A DNA stretch of 64,000 nucleotides, taken from Nocardioides_C sp963700955 (GTDB lineage Bacteria; Actinomycetota; Actinomycetes; Propionibacteriales; Nocardioidaceae). Position numbers and translations under genes: made by a program. The notes under the pieces were generated by a model. The model ran no database searches. It saw only the letters and a list, made by a program, of their open reading frames with translations, and was not told where the DNA came from. Within the stretch, counting starts at the first letter, position 1. Each line of letters begins with the position of its first letter. Below are positions 46,731 to 55,793 of this stretch, piece after piece. The stretch covers positions 310,001 through 374,000 of the forward strand of contig CAVOZH010000005.1 in assembly GCA_963700955.1 (NCBI GenBank). The letters are read 5' to 3'.

Positions 46731-47150
46731 CTACGACCAGTGGGGGACTTCCTGGGGCACCGGTAGGGCGAAGAGGCGCCGCACGACCGCGTAGAGGGCC
46801 ACGGCCGCGACGGCGATCTCCCAGCCGCGAGTGCCGAGCGTGACCATGAGAACGGTGAGCACCACCGCGAGGACCGCGCCGACCGCCGCCATGTGTACGG
46901 CGTCGACCAAACCCTGTGGGTCGCTGGCGTCGTGCCTGGCCGACGCCGACCGGGCCAGCAGAGTGACGAAGGCGCCCATGAACCCGCCGATCAGGAACGA
47001 CCCGACGAACTGCGCGGGGGGCAGCGTGAACGGCGCGGTGAGCGCGGCAGCCAGGCCGAGCGCGATGGTCAGCCACACGTACGTCGGCGTGGGGCTCGCC
47101 GAGGTACCCCAGTCGTCCCGCTCCGTCATGGGCAGCCCCTGGTCGATCAT
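46731..47150 (-). CDS. Membrane protein, four TM helices
   Basis: 139 residues with four membrane helices: YVWLTIALGLAAALTAPFTL, then VGSFLIGGFMGAFVTLLARS, MAAVGAVLAVVLTVLMVTLG and WEIAVAAVALYAVVRRLFAL. No named family recognised. ATG 47150 has a GGAG site eight bases away; an internal ATG at 47129 is also possible. It is convergent with ltp2, only 8 bases apart, and divergent from the acyl-CoA dehydrogenase at 47306. Confidence 0.6.
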   Translation of the reverse strand: MIDQGLPMTERDDWGTSASPTPTYVWLTIALGLAAALTAPFTLPPAQFVGSFLIGGFMGAFVTLLARSASARHDASDPQGLVDAVHMAAVGAVLAVVLTVLMVTLGTRGWEIAVAAVALYAVVRRLFALPVPQEVPHWS

Positions 47151-47293
47151 GTTCGCGCTCCGTTTCCCTCCGGCCGATGCCTGTCCCGAGTACCCGCCAG
47201 AGCACTGGCGGAAACCGACGCCCACCCGGATGCCGGCCGGCATCTCCGCCCGGCCGGGGACTGCCGTGGCCCGGGGTGCGGGCGGGCGGTGGG

Positions 47294-47299
47294 TAGGGT
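47294..47299 (+). promoter_or_regulatory. -10 box TAGGGT, leaderless transcript
   Basis: TAGGGT ends six bases before the ATG at 47306. No ribosome-binding site is visible. Same box as before 9229 and 58140. Confidence 0.6.
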
Positions 47300-47305
47300 G
47301 ACCAC

Positions 47306-48466
47306 ATGTCAGCCCCCGTAGCGTCCGTCCAGGAGGCGGTCGCTCGCGCCCGCGAGGTCGCCCGAGACATCGCAGCTCCGCGTGCGGAGGAGACCGACTC
47401 CGGCGTCTGGCCGGAGGAGGCGCTACGCGCCCTCCAGGCGTCTCTCGGCGGACTGGTGGTGCCCTGGGAGGACGGCGGCGCGGGTCTCGGGCTTCGGGCT
47501 CTGGTCGCGGTCTGCGAGACCCTCGGCGAGGCCTGCGCGTCGACCGCGATCTGCTTCGGCATGCACAACGTCGCGGCCGCGGTGATCGGAGCCAAGCCGA
47601 CCGAGCGCCAGCGCAAGGAGTTCCTCCGCCCGATTGCCGCGGGGGAGCACCTGACCACCTTGGCGCTGTCCGAGCCCGGCACTGGTGCTGAGTTCTGGCT
47701 GCCCCAGACCCGGCTCACCTCCGAGGACGACGGCTGGCGGGTCAACGGTGAGAAGAGCTTCGTGACCAACGGGTCAAAGGCCGACTCCTACGTCCTGTCC
47801 ACCGTCGCGGCCGACCCTGGAGCTCCCGCCGGCGAGTTCTCCTGCGTCGCGGTCTGGGGAGACAGCCCCGGTCTCTCCTGGCACGGCAGCTGGGACGGCA
47901 TCGGCATGCGTGGCAACTCGTCACTCGCCGCACGGCTCGACGACGTCGCGGTCGGCCCGGACGCTCTCCTCGGCGCTCCAGGCGACCAGATCTGGTACGT
48001 CTTCGAGGTCGTCGCGCCCTACTTCCTCACGGCCATGGCCGGCACCTACCTCGGCGTCGCGCAGGCTGCACTGGCCGAGGCGACCGAACACGTGAAGCGG
48101 CGCCGTCACAGTCACACGGGCCGCACCATCTCGAGCCAGCCCGTCCTCCAGCACCGGCTCGGCGAGCTGTGGGCGCAGGTGCAGTCCGCCCGCCGGCTCG
48201 TGTACTGGGCGGCCGAGGAGGCCGACGCCGCAGGCCCCGACGCCCTGCCCGCGATCACCGCGGCCAAGGCGCACGTCGCCGACACGGCGGTCGCCGTGGC
48301 CAACGAGGCGATGACCCTGGTCGGTGGGATCGGCTATCGCGACCAGCATCCGGTGGAGCGGCACCTGCGAGACGCCCGCGCAGCCCACGTCATGAGCCCC
48401 ACGACGGACATCCTGCGGACCTGGACCGGACGCGCCCTGCTCGACGTACCTCTGCTGGGGACCTGA
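47306..48466 (+). CDS. Acyl-CoA dehydrogenase family protein
   Basis: 386 residues: VARDIAAPRAEETDSGVWPE, then ALSEPGTGAEFWLPQTRLTS (FAD/substrate loop), KSFVTNGSKADSYVLSTVA, GMRGNSSLAARLDDVAVGPD, and IGYRDQHPVERHLRDARAAH with VMSPTTDILRTWTGR at the end. In typical acyl-CoA dehydrogenases the catalytic base is a Glu on either of two helices; the C-terminal MSPTTDILRTWTG lacks the usual YEG, so the base may be elsewhere or activity may differ. It is separate from the side-chain operon, with its own leaderless promoter. Confidence 0.87.
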   Translation: MSAPVASVQEAVARAREVARDIAAPRAEETDSGVWPEEALRALQASLGGLVVPWEDGGAGLGLRALVAVCETLGEACASTAICFGMHNVAAAVIGAKPTERQRKEFLRPIAAGEHLTTLALSEPGTGAEFWLPQTRLTSEDDGWRVNGEKSFVTNGSKADSYVLSTVAADPGAPAGEFSCVAVWGDSPGLSWHGSWDGIGMRGNSSLAARLDDVAVGPDALLGAPGDQIWYVFEVVAPYFLTAMAGTYLGVAQAALAEATEHVKRRRHSHTGRTISSQPVLQHRLGELWAQVQSARRLVYWAAEEADAAGPDALPAITAAKAHVADTAVAVANEAMTLVGGIGYRDQHPVERHLRDARAAHVMSPTTDILRTWTGRALLDVPLLGT

Positions 48467-48474
48467 CCGCGACG

Positions 48475-50592
48475 ATGGGGAAGCTTCTGCTCGTCGCGGT
48501 CGACGCCGACGAGGCATCGACGCTGGGGTCTGTGTTCGGGGGGGACTGCCAGACCGTCGCGACCGACGACCTGGGGCCGGCGCTCGATGGCGCAGTGGAC
48601 ACAGTCGTGGTCGGCAGCCAGACGCAGTCGCCGCTCACTGCGGTGCAACACGTCCACCGTTCCCGGCCGCTGTGCGGAGTCGTCCTCCTCACCACCCCCG
48701 ACACCGACGCCGAGCTGCGCAGGGCGGCGATGTACGCACCGGGGATGCCCGCGTCCTTGAGCATCCTGGAGTCGCGCAGCCCCGACCTCGTCGCCGGCGT
48801 GCGCGAGACGCTCGAGGCCAGCCGCCTGCGGCGCGCCCATCAGGAGACCCTGTCCGCGGTGACCGCACGCGAGACGGTCGCCACCCCGCACACCCTCGCG
48901 CCCGCCTCGCTCGGGGCACTCCTCGACCACGCGCCCTTCGGCGTCCTCGTCGGCGACCTCGACGCGCGGCTGGTCACCTGGAACCGGTGGGCCGCAGAGC
49001 TCCTGCAGCTCTCCAACGACACCGCGGGGCAGACCATCCCCGCGCTCTTCCCGTCGCCGGACTATCTGGACGCGGCCTTCGCGCTGGCTCGCACGGGACG
49101 GCTGGGTGAGGCCGGCGCCGCCTCGATCGTCGAGGGGCCCGGTGACTCCGCGGTCGAGGTCAGCACGGCTCCCACACGTCTCGAGGGCGGCGACGAGGCC
49201 GTGCTCGTCCTCATCCAGGACGTGAGCGCCCGGCGGCGGGCCGAGCGGACCCGGGACCGTCTCGCGGAGCACGTGGGGCTCCTCGGGAGGGTCTCCGAGG
49301 CGCTGGCCGGGACGCTCGACGTGGAGCGGGCGCTGCGCCGTCTCTCCGACCAGATGGTCCCGGGACTCGCGGACTGGGTGAGCCTGCAGACCTACGACGC
49401 CCGCGGCCAGAGCAGGCGTGTGGTCGTGCGCCACCGCGACCGCAGCATGGAGGCGGAAGCCGAGACCGTCCGCGAGGGCCTCATGGCCGGCCTGGGCGAC
49501 ACCTCCCCGAGCAGGCGGGTCGTGGTGAGCGGGCAGCCGGTGCTCCTGCCCACGGTGGCCGAGGCGGAGCTCGAGGAGTTCATCCCCGAGGAGCAGACGC
49601 GGAAGGTGGTCAGCCGGATGGGCGTCGGGAGCGTCGTCTCGGTGCCGCTGCCCGGCCGCGACGAGGTGCGAGGGTCGATGTCCCTCGTGAGGACCGCCGA
49701 CTCCCCGCCGTACACACCGGAGGACCTCGCCATCGGGGTCGAGGTCGGCCGCCGGGCAGGCGTCGCGCTCGACACCCTGTCGCTGTACGCCCGGCAGCGC
49801 GACCTCGCCGCCGAGCTGCAACGCAGCCTGCTCACCGACCCGCCGCAGAACGAGCAGACCGAGGTGGTGGTGCGGTACGTCGCCGCAGCGGAGGAGGCGC
49901 AGGTCGGCGGCGACTGGTACGACGCGTTCCTCCAGCCCGACGGGAGCACGGTCCTCGTCATCGGCGACGTCATGGGGCACGACGACCGAGCGGCGGCTGC
50001 GATGGGTCAGCTGCGGGCGCTCCTGCGTGGGATCGGCTACACGACCGGCACCGGTCCCGCCGAGATGCTGGGTCGGCTCGACGACGCGATCGAGGGGCTG
50101 CGTGTTCAGACCACCGCGACCGGCCTGGTCGTGCGGATCGCACCGCGGGACCCCGGCGACACGGGGCCCGCTCACCTGCACTGGTCCAACGCCGGCCACC
50201 CGCCGGCGATCGTGGTGCCGCCGCGGGGTGGCGCCGTGGCGCTCGAGAACGCCGAACCCGACCTGCTGCTCGGCGTCCTGGCGCACACGGACCGTCAGGA
50301 GACCCCTGCCTGCCTGGACCCCGGTGGCACGCTCCTGCTCTACACCGACGGCCTCATCGAGAGGCGCGGCGAGTCCATCGAACAGGGTGTGGCCACGCTG
50401 ATCGCCGCTGTCGACCGGTTCGCGGAGCTGCCGCTTCCGGTCATGTGCGACCGGGTGCTCGCCGAGCTGCTCCCCGACGACAACGACGACGACGTGGCGC
50501 TGGTCGCCGTGCGACTGCGCGGTGCCGACCCGCGTGATACGGCGGATGGCGCGGCGGGTCTCGCAACGGGTGCCGCAGGCCCGGGAGCGTGA
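48475..50592 (+). CDS. PAS-GAF-SpoIIE phosphatase (PP2C type)
   Basis: 705 residues: an N-terminal receiver-like or degenerate domain (LLLVAVDADEASTLGSVFGG, about 1-125), a PAS domain (about 145-255; LDHAPFGVLVGDLDARLVTW), a GAF domain (about 265-440) and a C-terminal SpoIIE-type PP2C domain (about 450-690). Metal-binding Asp residues are visible in QVGGDWYDAF (Asp480) and VIGDVMGHD (Asp498). Such proteins dephosphorylate STAS anti-anti-sigma factors (RsbU-like). The STAS protein at 30210 is a candidate target. The start is 8 bases after the acyl-CoA dehydrogenase stop, so co-transcription is possible. Confidence 0.87.
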   Translation: MGKLLLVAVDADEASTLGSVFGGDCQTVATDDLGPALDGAVDTVVVGSQTQSPLTAVQHVHRSRPLCGVVLLTTPDTDAELRRAAMYAPGMPASLSILESRSPDLVAGVRETLEASRLRRAHQETLSAVTARETVATPHTLAPASLGALLDHAPFGVLVGDLDARLVTWNRWAAELLQLSNDTAGQTIPALFPSPDYLDAAFALARTGRLGEAGAASIVEGPGDSAVEVSTAPTRLEGGDEAVLVLIQDVSARRRAERTRDRLAEHVGLLGRVSEALAGTLDVERALRRLSDQMVPGLADWVSLQTYDARGQSRRVVVRHRDRSMEAEAETVREGLMAGLGDTSPSRRVVVSGQPVLLPTVAEAELEEFIPEEQTRKVVSRMGVGSVVSVPLPGRDEVRGSMSLVRTADSPPYTPEDLAIGVEVGRRAGVALDTLSLYARQRDLAAELQRSLLTDPPQNEQTEVVVRYVAAAEEAQVGGDWYDAFLQPDGSTVLVIGDVMGHDDRAAAAMGQLRALLRGIGYTTGTGPAEMLGRLDDAIEGLRVQTTATGLVVRIAPRDPGDTGPAHLHWSNAGHPPAIVVPPRGGAVALENAEPDLLLGVLAHTDRQETPACLDPGGTLLLYTDGLIERRGESIEQGVATLIAAVDRFAELPLPVMCDRVLAELLPDDNDDDVALVAVRLRGADPRDTADGAAGLATGAAGPGA

Positions 50593-50605
50593 CACAGTAG
50601 TCAGG

Positions 50606-51628
50606 GTGAGCAACGTCGAGAGCCTCCCCGAGGAGATCGAGCCGGCCAGCCTCCCTGCGAGCGGCCCCGCCCGCCCGACGGGCCACCCTCCTGTCGAGGT
50701 CGTCACCTCTCGCGACGTGCCGCTCGGCGGTCCCCGGGCGATGACGGTGCGCCGTACCCTTCCGCAACGTCGGCGCTCCATGATCGGGGCATGGTGCTTC
50801 GTCGACCACTACGGTCCTGACGACGTCACGCGCACCGGAGGCATGGACGTGCCCCCGCACCCGCACACCGGCCTCCAGACGGTCAGCTGGCTGTTCACCG
50901 GGGAGATCGAGCACCGCGACAGCCAGGGAGCGCACGCAATGGTGCGACCCGGCGAGCTGAACCTGATGACCGGCGGACACGGCATCGCGCACTCCGAGGT
51001 GTCGACGCCGGACACCACCACCCTTCACGGAGTGCAGCTCTGGCTCGCCCTGCCCGACCATGCGCGTGACGCCCCGCGCGACTTCGCGCACCACGCGCCT
51101 CGCGAGACCCGGCTCGACGGAGGGGCGGCACGAGTGTTCCTCGGGTCGCTCGCCGGTGACACCTCGCCGGTCCGCACGTTCAGCCCGCTTCTCGGGGCCG
51201 AGGTCGTGGTCGACGCCGGCGCCGAGGTGGTCCTCGACGTCGATCCGGCGTTCGAGCACGGCGTCCTCGTGGACACCGGCCCGGTCCGCCTCGGCGACAC
51301 CGAGCTCGCCCGCGCGCAGCTCGGGTACGTCGGCCCCGGCACCGGGCGTCTCGTCCTCGCCAACCCGACCGCCGAGCGCGCCCGGGTCCTGCTCCTCGGC
51401 GGCGAGCCCTTCGGCGAGCAGATCGTGATGTGGTGGAACTTCGTCGGCCGCTCCCACGAGGACATCGTCGCCTTCCGCGAGGACTGGGAGCGTGAGACCG
51501 AGCGCTTCGGCCGCGTCGAGGGGTACGCCGGGCAGCCGCAGCGCCTTCCCGCGCCACCGTTGCCCAACGCCCGGATCATGCCGCGCAGCTCGCCTCCGGG
51601 CCCGGGCGACAGGAGCGCCTGGGGCTGA
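50606..51628 (+). CDS. Pirin-family protein
   Basis: 340 residues with the bicupin pirin fold: GAWCFVDHYGPDDVTRTGGM, then the iron-binding PPHPHTGLQTVSWLFTGEIE (His-x-His), LMTGGHGIAHSEVS, and the later EDWERETERFG. Pirins bind one Fe ion; some bacterial members act as quercetinases or redox sensors. The N-terminal 45 residues are a Pro/Ser-rich tail not found in all pirins. GTG start chosen; no strong ribosome-binding site. It starts 13 bases after the phosphatase stop. Confidence 0.88.
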   Translation: MSNVESLPEEIEPASLPASGPARPTGHPPVEVVTSRDVPLGGPRAMTVRRTLPQRRRSMIGAWCFVDHYGPDDVTRTGGMDVPPHPHTGLQTVSWLFTGEIEHRDSQGAHAMVRPGELNLMTGGHGIAHSEVSTPDTTTLHGVQLWLALPDHARDAPRDFAHHAPRETRLDGGAARVFLGSLAGDTSPVRTFSPLLGAEVVVDAGAEVVLDVDPAFEHGVLVDTGPVRLGDTELARAQLGYVGPGTGRLVLANPTAERARVLLLGGEPFGEQIVMWWNFVGRSHEDIVAFREDWERETERFGRVEGYAGQPQRLPAPPLPNARIMPRSSPPGPGDRSAWG

Positions 51629-51641
51629 CAGGGTGGGCCGG

Positions 51642-52547
51642 GTGAACGTACTCCGCACACCCGACGACAGGTTCCACGACCTCCCCGACTTCGACTACGA
51701 GCCGCGATACGCCGAGATCCCCGACGGCGAGGGCGGCCGGCTGCGTATGGCCTATGTGGAGGCGGGCCCGTCGCATGGGCCGGTGGCGCTCCTGCTGCAC
51801 GGCGAGCCGACCTGGTCGTTCCTCTACCGCCACGTCATGCGGGAGCTCGCCGGGGCCGGCATCCGATCGGTCGCGGTCGACCTCGTCGGGTTCGGGCGCT
51901 CCGACAAGCCGGAGAGCACCGCGGACCACTCGTACGCCCGCCACGTCGAGTGGGTCCGCGCGCTCGCCTTCGACGTCCTCGACCTGGGCGAGGTGACCCT
52001 CGTCGGCCAGGACTGGGGCGGCCTGATCGGGCTCCGCCTGGTGGCCGAGCAGCCCGACCGGTTCGCGTCTGTCGTCGCGGCCAACACGGGCCTCCCCACC
52101 GGGGACCACGACATGCCTGAGGTGTGGTGGCAGTTCCGCCTCGCGGTCGAGAAGGCCGAGGACCTCGACATCGGTCGCCTCGTGCGGGCCGGCTGTGTCC
52201 GCCCGATGGCGGCGGAGGTGCGGGCGGCGTACGACGCACCGTTCCCCTCGGAGGAGTACAAGGCCGGTCCCCGCGCGATGCCGACGCTCGTGCCGACCGC
52301 GCCTGACGACCCCGCGACCGAGGCGAACCGTGCGGCCTGGTCGGTGCTCACGACCTGGGACCGTCCGTTCCTGGTCTCGTTCAGCGACTCCGACCCGATC
52401 ACCGCGGGCATGGCGCCGATCCTCCGGCGCAGCATCCCCGGCGCCTCCGGGCTCGACCACCCGGTGGTCGAGAACGCCGGCCACTTCCTGCAGGAGGACG
52501 CCGGCGAGAGGCTCGGCGAGGTCGTCGCGGAGTTCATGCGCCGCTGA
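51642..52547 (+). CDS. Haloalkane dehalogenase, DhlA-like (HLD-I)
   Basis: 301 residues, alpha/beta hydrolase. HGEPTWSFLYRHVMREL oxyanion loop; nucleophile elbow VGQDWGG with Asp124 followed by Trp125 (a halide-holding Trp in this position is the dehalogenase hallmark, and both numbers equal those of Xanthobacter DhlA); MPEVWWQFRL cap Trp; acid in FSDSDP (249-251); His281 in NAGHFLQED. The reaction is hydrolysis of a carbon-halogen bond to an alcohol and halide. Natural substrate unknown. It starts 13 bases after pirin, likely one transcript. Confidence 0.85.
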   Translation: MNVLRTPDDRFHDLPDFDYEPRYAEIPDGEGGRLRMAYVEAGPSHGPVALLLHGEPTWSFLYRHVMRELAGAGIRSVAVDLVGFGRSDKPESTADHSYARHVEWVRALAFDVLDLGEVTLVGQDWGGLIGLRLVAEQPDRFASVVAANTGLPTGDHDMPEVWWQFRLAVEKAEDLDIGRLVRAGCVRPMAAEVRAAYDAPFPSEEYKAGPRAMPTLVPTAPDDPATEANRAAWSVLTTWDRPFLVSFSDSDPITAGMAPILRRSIPGASGLDHPVVENAGHFLQEDAGERLGEVVAEFMRR

Positions 52548-52641
52548 CGCCGAGCGTTGGTGGTGGTGCGTACCCAGGGTGAGCCCGCTCGCGCCGGCCT
52601 GGTTCACCGGAGCCGGCACCGGCGGCGGCTCGAGCGGTTTC

Positions 52642-53910
52642 CTACGACGAGTTCGACCCTGAGCACACCGCTTCCCGGTCCTCGTACGTCGGTGCGGTGG
52701 CACCCGCGTCCGCCGTACGTCGGTGCAGCGCAGCCGAGGTCAGGAGCACGACCAGGCCTCCTGCCGACAGCGCGGCACCGACCCAGCTCGGGGCGGTGTA
52801 CCCCCAGCCCGCCGCGATCACGAGGCCGCCCAGCCAGGCGCCCAGGGCGTTGGCGGCGTTGAGGGAGGCGTGGTTCATCGCCGCACCCAACGTCTGCGCA
52901 TCGCCGGCGACCTGCATCAGCCGCATCTGCAGGTTCACCACCAGGACGGAGCCGACCGTGGCCACGAGGAAGACCGTGACCATGCCCGGCACGGGGTGGT
53001 GAGCCGTGGCCGTGAACAGCGCCAGCGACAGCCCCATGGCGATCGCGCTGGCGATCAGGGAGCGGAAGATCGACCAGTCCGCGAGGCGGCCACCGAGCAT
53101 CGTGCCGACCACGCCGCCCACCCCGAAGGCGAGCAGGTAGAGCGGGACGGCGGACCTCGGCAGGCCAGCGACGTCGGTGACGGTCGGGGCGATGTAGCTG
53201 TACATCGCGAACATGCCGCCGAAGCCGATCGCGCCGACCAGCAGGGTGAGCCACACCTGCGGCTTGGCGAAGGCGCGGAGCTCTCGTCGTCCGGTCGCGC
53301 TCGAGTCGGCAGGAGTGGCCGGCACGAAGAGTGCGACCAACGCCATCGTGAGGGCGCCGAGCAGCGTGACTGCCCAGTAGGCCGACCGCCAGCCGAGGTG
53401 CTGCCCCATCCACGTCGCCGCGGGCACGCCGACGACGTTGGCGACGGGCAGACCGAGCATCACCAGGCTGACCGCACGCCCCCGTCGCGCCGGTTCCACC
53501 AGGGCGGCGGCGACGAGCGAGGCGACGCCGAAGAACGCTCCGTGCGGAAGTCCCGCGAAGAAGCGCGCCGTTGCGAGGGCATCGAAGCTGACCGCCAGCG
53601 CACTGGCGGCGTTGCCGAGGGCGAACGCCGCCATGAGCAGGAGCAGCAGCGCCCGACGAGGCAGTCGTGCCCCGAAGATCGCGATCAAGGGTGCGCCGAC
53701 GACCACGCCCAGGGCGTAGGCGGAGATCACGTGGCCCGCGGTCGGGATGGACACGCTCACGCCGGCGGCGATCTCGGGCAGGAGACCCATCGTCACGAAC
53801 TCCGTCGTACCGATGGCGAAGCCGCCCATGGCCAGGGCGACGGTGGCCAGGGCGATGTGGCGGATCGAGCCTCGTGCGGAGGTGCTGGGGGCAGACGTGG
53901 TGGTCGTCAA
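52642..53910 (-). CDS. MFS transporter, AraJ/drug-efflux type
   Basis: 422 residues with twelve predicted membrane helices. The first helix carries GGFAIGTTEFVTMGLLPEIA, the signature of the AraJ/CmlA/SotB drug and sugar efflux MFS group. Other landmarks are RFFAGLPHGAFFGVASLVAA and RRGRAVSLVMLGLPVANVVG, the latter with the family's helix 5 proline/glycine pattern. Function is probably proton-driven efflux of a small compound; substrate unknown. TTG start with GAGGA upstream. It is convergent with the dehalogenase. Confidence 0.88.
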   Translation of the reverse strand: MTTTTSAPSTSARGSIRHIALATVALAMGGFAIGTTEFVTMGLLPEIAAGVSVSIPTAGHVISAYALGVVVGAPLIAIFGARLPRRALLLLLMAAFALGNAASALAVSFDALATARFFAGLPHGAFFGVASLVAAALVEPARRGRAVSLVMLGLPVANVVGVPAATWMGQHLGWRSAYWAVTLLGALTMALVALFVPATPADSSATGRRELRAFAKPQVWLTLLVGAIGFGGMFAMYSYIAPTVTDVAGLPRSAVPLYLLAFGVGGVVGTMLGGRLADWSIFRSLIASAIAMGLSLALFTATAHHPVPGMVTVFLVATVGSVLVVNLQMRLMQVAGDAQTLGAAMNHASLNAANALGAWLGGLVIAAGWGYTAPSWVGAALSAGGLVVLLTSAALHRRTADAGATAPTYEDREAVCSGSNSS

Positions 53911-54023
53911 GAGCAGGGGTCCTCGTGGTGGGGGAGCCGGCGGTCACGATCAGTCGAGGGGCGCGCAGAACCGCCCAAATGGCCCAACAGCGGCCAGGAC
54001 CCGGCGTATTCCGCCCGGCCTAC

Positions 54024-55790
54024 CTACGAGCCGGTGACCTGGCGCCTGTCGTCGGGCAGCCTCCGGGTCAGCCCGACCCGGTCGAGGTGCTCGAGCAGCG
54101 GCAGGACGACCCTGCGGCTGGTGCCGAGCCGCACCCGCGCCTCGCTCGTCGTGAACGGCTGAGGCAGCTCCGACAGCCAGGTCGCAGCCAGCCGGTCCGC
54201 CTCGGGCAGGAGCACGATGCCGGGCGCCGGCCGAAGCAGCAGCCCGGCCTTGGCAGCCGCGGCAGCGCCCTTGTTGTCGAGTCCCAGCTCGCGAAGTCGG
54301 TCCGCGGTCGGGGCCGCGAACGGCTCCGCCTCGAGGTGCTGCCGCACAGCCTCCACCGCGCGCCGCAACCCCGCCGGGAGTACGACGGACCGTCCGCTCG
54401 TCACGCGTCCCGCCTCGACCCGGAGGGGCGGACGGATCGCCGCGCGCACCAGCTCGACCGAGGGCAGTCCGACGCGCTCGGCGAGCACGGCCAGCGGAAC
54501 CCCACGGTCCAGCGGCGTGGCGCTCTCCTGCTCCGTCACAGCCGCCTGGACCTCGGCGGCCGCGGCGGCCGACCGCTCGTCGCTGACCAGCCACCCGTCC
54601 GCGGACACCACGGCAGCGGCCGCGATGCTCGCGTCGTCGACCGCGACGCCCATGCGCCGCAGCTGGTCCGTGGCCACGATGCCTCGCCGAGTCACCTCGT
54701 CTGCGAGGTCGGGTCCGCTGACCGAGGCCAGGGCCTTCGCGCGCTGGGCGGCCGCTCCGCGTCGGCCCAGCGGGGGAGGAGAGGGGTCGAGGACGTTCAC
54801 GCCCCAGACCCGACGGCTGCCGGGATCGCGCAGCAGCGCACGGTCGCCGATCCGCAACGGCAGCGGCTGGTCGAGGCGCAGCCGGACGAGCTCGTCGGAC
54901 AGGGGCCGGCAGTGGGCGGCGACCGAGGTCGCCCCGACGTGGAGCAGCGGTCGCTCCGGGGGCGGCCCACCATGCGGTGAGGTGATCCGGACGTCCAGCA
55001 GGTCCCCCTGGTGCCAGGCGTCGGGGGTGACGAGGGCGCTGCCGCGGTCGAGTCCGGTGAGGTCGTCACCGGTGAGGTTGAGCGCGACGCGCGCGACCCC
55101 GCTCGCCGACTCGACGCCGCGCCCGAGCGACTGGACCGCCCGCACCCGGAACGTTGCCCCACCCGACGCGAGGGGGTCGCCGACCCGCACCGTCCCGGCC
55201 GGCAGGGTGCCGGTCACGACGGTGCCGGCGCCCTTGACCGTGAACCGGCGGTCGACCCAGAGCCGGACGTCCGCCTCGGGATCCGGTGTAGGCAGTGCTC
55301 CGACCAGGTCGACCAGGTGCGCTCGAAGCTCGTCGAGCCCTGCTCCCGTGTGGGCGCTGACCGGGACGACCGGGGCGCCGCTCAGCGACGTGCCCGCGAT
55401 CTCGGCCTGGGCCCGGGCTACAGCCGGGGCGGGATCCGCGAGGTCGGACCGCGAGACGGCGACCACCCCGTGGCAGACACCGAGCGCGTCGAGGGCGGCG
55501 AGGTGCTCCGCGGCCTGAGGCATCCACGGGTCGTCGGCAGCCACCACGAACAGCACCGCGGGAACCGGTCCGATGCCCGCGAGCATCGTGGAGATGAACC
55601 GCTCGTGCCCGGGCACGTCCACGAAAGCCACGTCCCCGACCGAGCCGAGTGACGTCCACACGTAGCCGAGCTCGATGGAGAGCCCCCGCCGGTGCTCCTC
55701 CTCGAGACGGTCCGGGTCGCTGCCGGTCAGGGCGCGGACCAGGGTGGACTTTCCGTGGTCGACGTGGCCGGCGGTGGAGATGACGTGCAC
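54024..55790 (-). CDS. selB: Selenocysteine-specific elongation factor SelB
   Basis: 588 residues. The N-terminal GTPase has G1 GHVDHGKST (8-16), switch region EEEHRRGLSIELGYVW, G3 DVPGHERFI (58-66) and a G4 that reads SRSD instead of NKxD. EF-Tu-like domains 2 and 3 follow (RRFTVKGAGTVVTGTLPAGT), then C-terminal winged-helix repeats (about 400-588; LGTSRRVVLPLLEHLDRVGL) that bind the SECIS hairpin. It delivers Sec-tRNA to UGA codons. It starts three bases after selA, so both are one operon. Confidence 0.92.
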   Translation of the reverse strand: MHVISTAGHVDHGKSTLVRALTGSDPDRLEEEHRRGLSIELGYVWTSLGSVGDVAFVDVPGHERFISTMLAGIGPVPAVLFVVAADDPWMPQAAEHLAALDALGVCHGVVAVSRSDLADPAPAVARAQAEIAGTSLSGAPVVPVSAHTGAGLDELRAHLVDLVGALPTPDPEADVRLWVDRRFTVKGAGTVVTGTLPAGTVRVGDPLASGGATFRVRAVQSLGRGVESASGVARVALNLTGDDLTGLDRGSALVTPDAWHQGDLLDVRITSPHGGPPPERPLLHVGATSVAAHCRPLSDELVRLRLDQPLPLRIGDRALLRDPGSRRVWGVNVLDPSPPPLGRRGAAAQRAKALASVSGPDLADEVTRRGIVATDQLRRMGVAVDDASIAAAAVVSADGWLVSDERSAAAAAEVQAAVTEQESATPLDRGVPLAVLAERVGLPSVELVRAAIRPPLRVEAGRVTSGRSVVLPAGLRRAVEAVRQHLEAEPFAAPTADRLRELGLDNKGAAAAAKAGLLLRPAPGIVLLPEADRLAATWLSELPQPFTTSEARVRLGTSRRVVLPLLEHLDRVGLTRRLPDDRRQVTGS

Positions 55791-55793
55791 CGG

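Noticed and set aside
48334..50781. 815-codon minus-strand open frame
   Set aside because: Antisense to the PAS-GAF-SpoIIE gene, which has clear domains; no motif on the minus strand.
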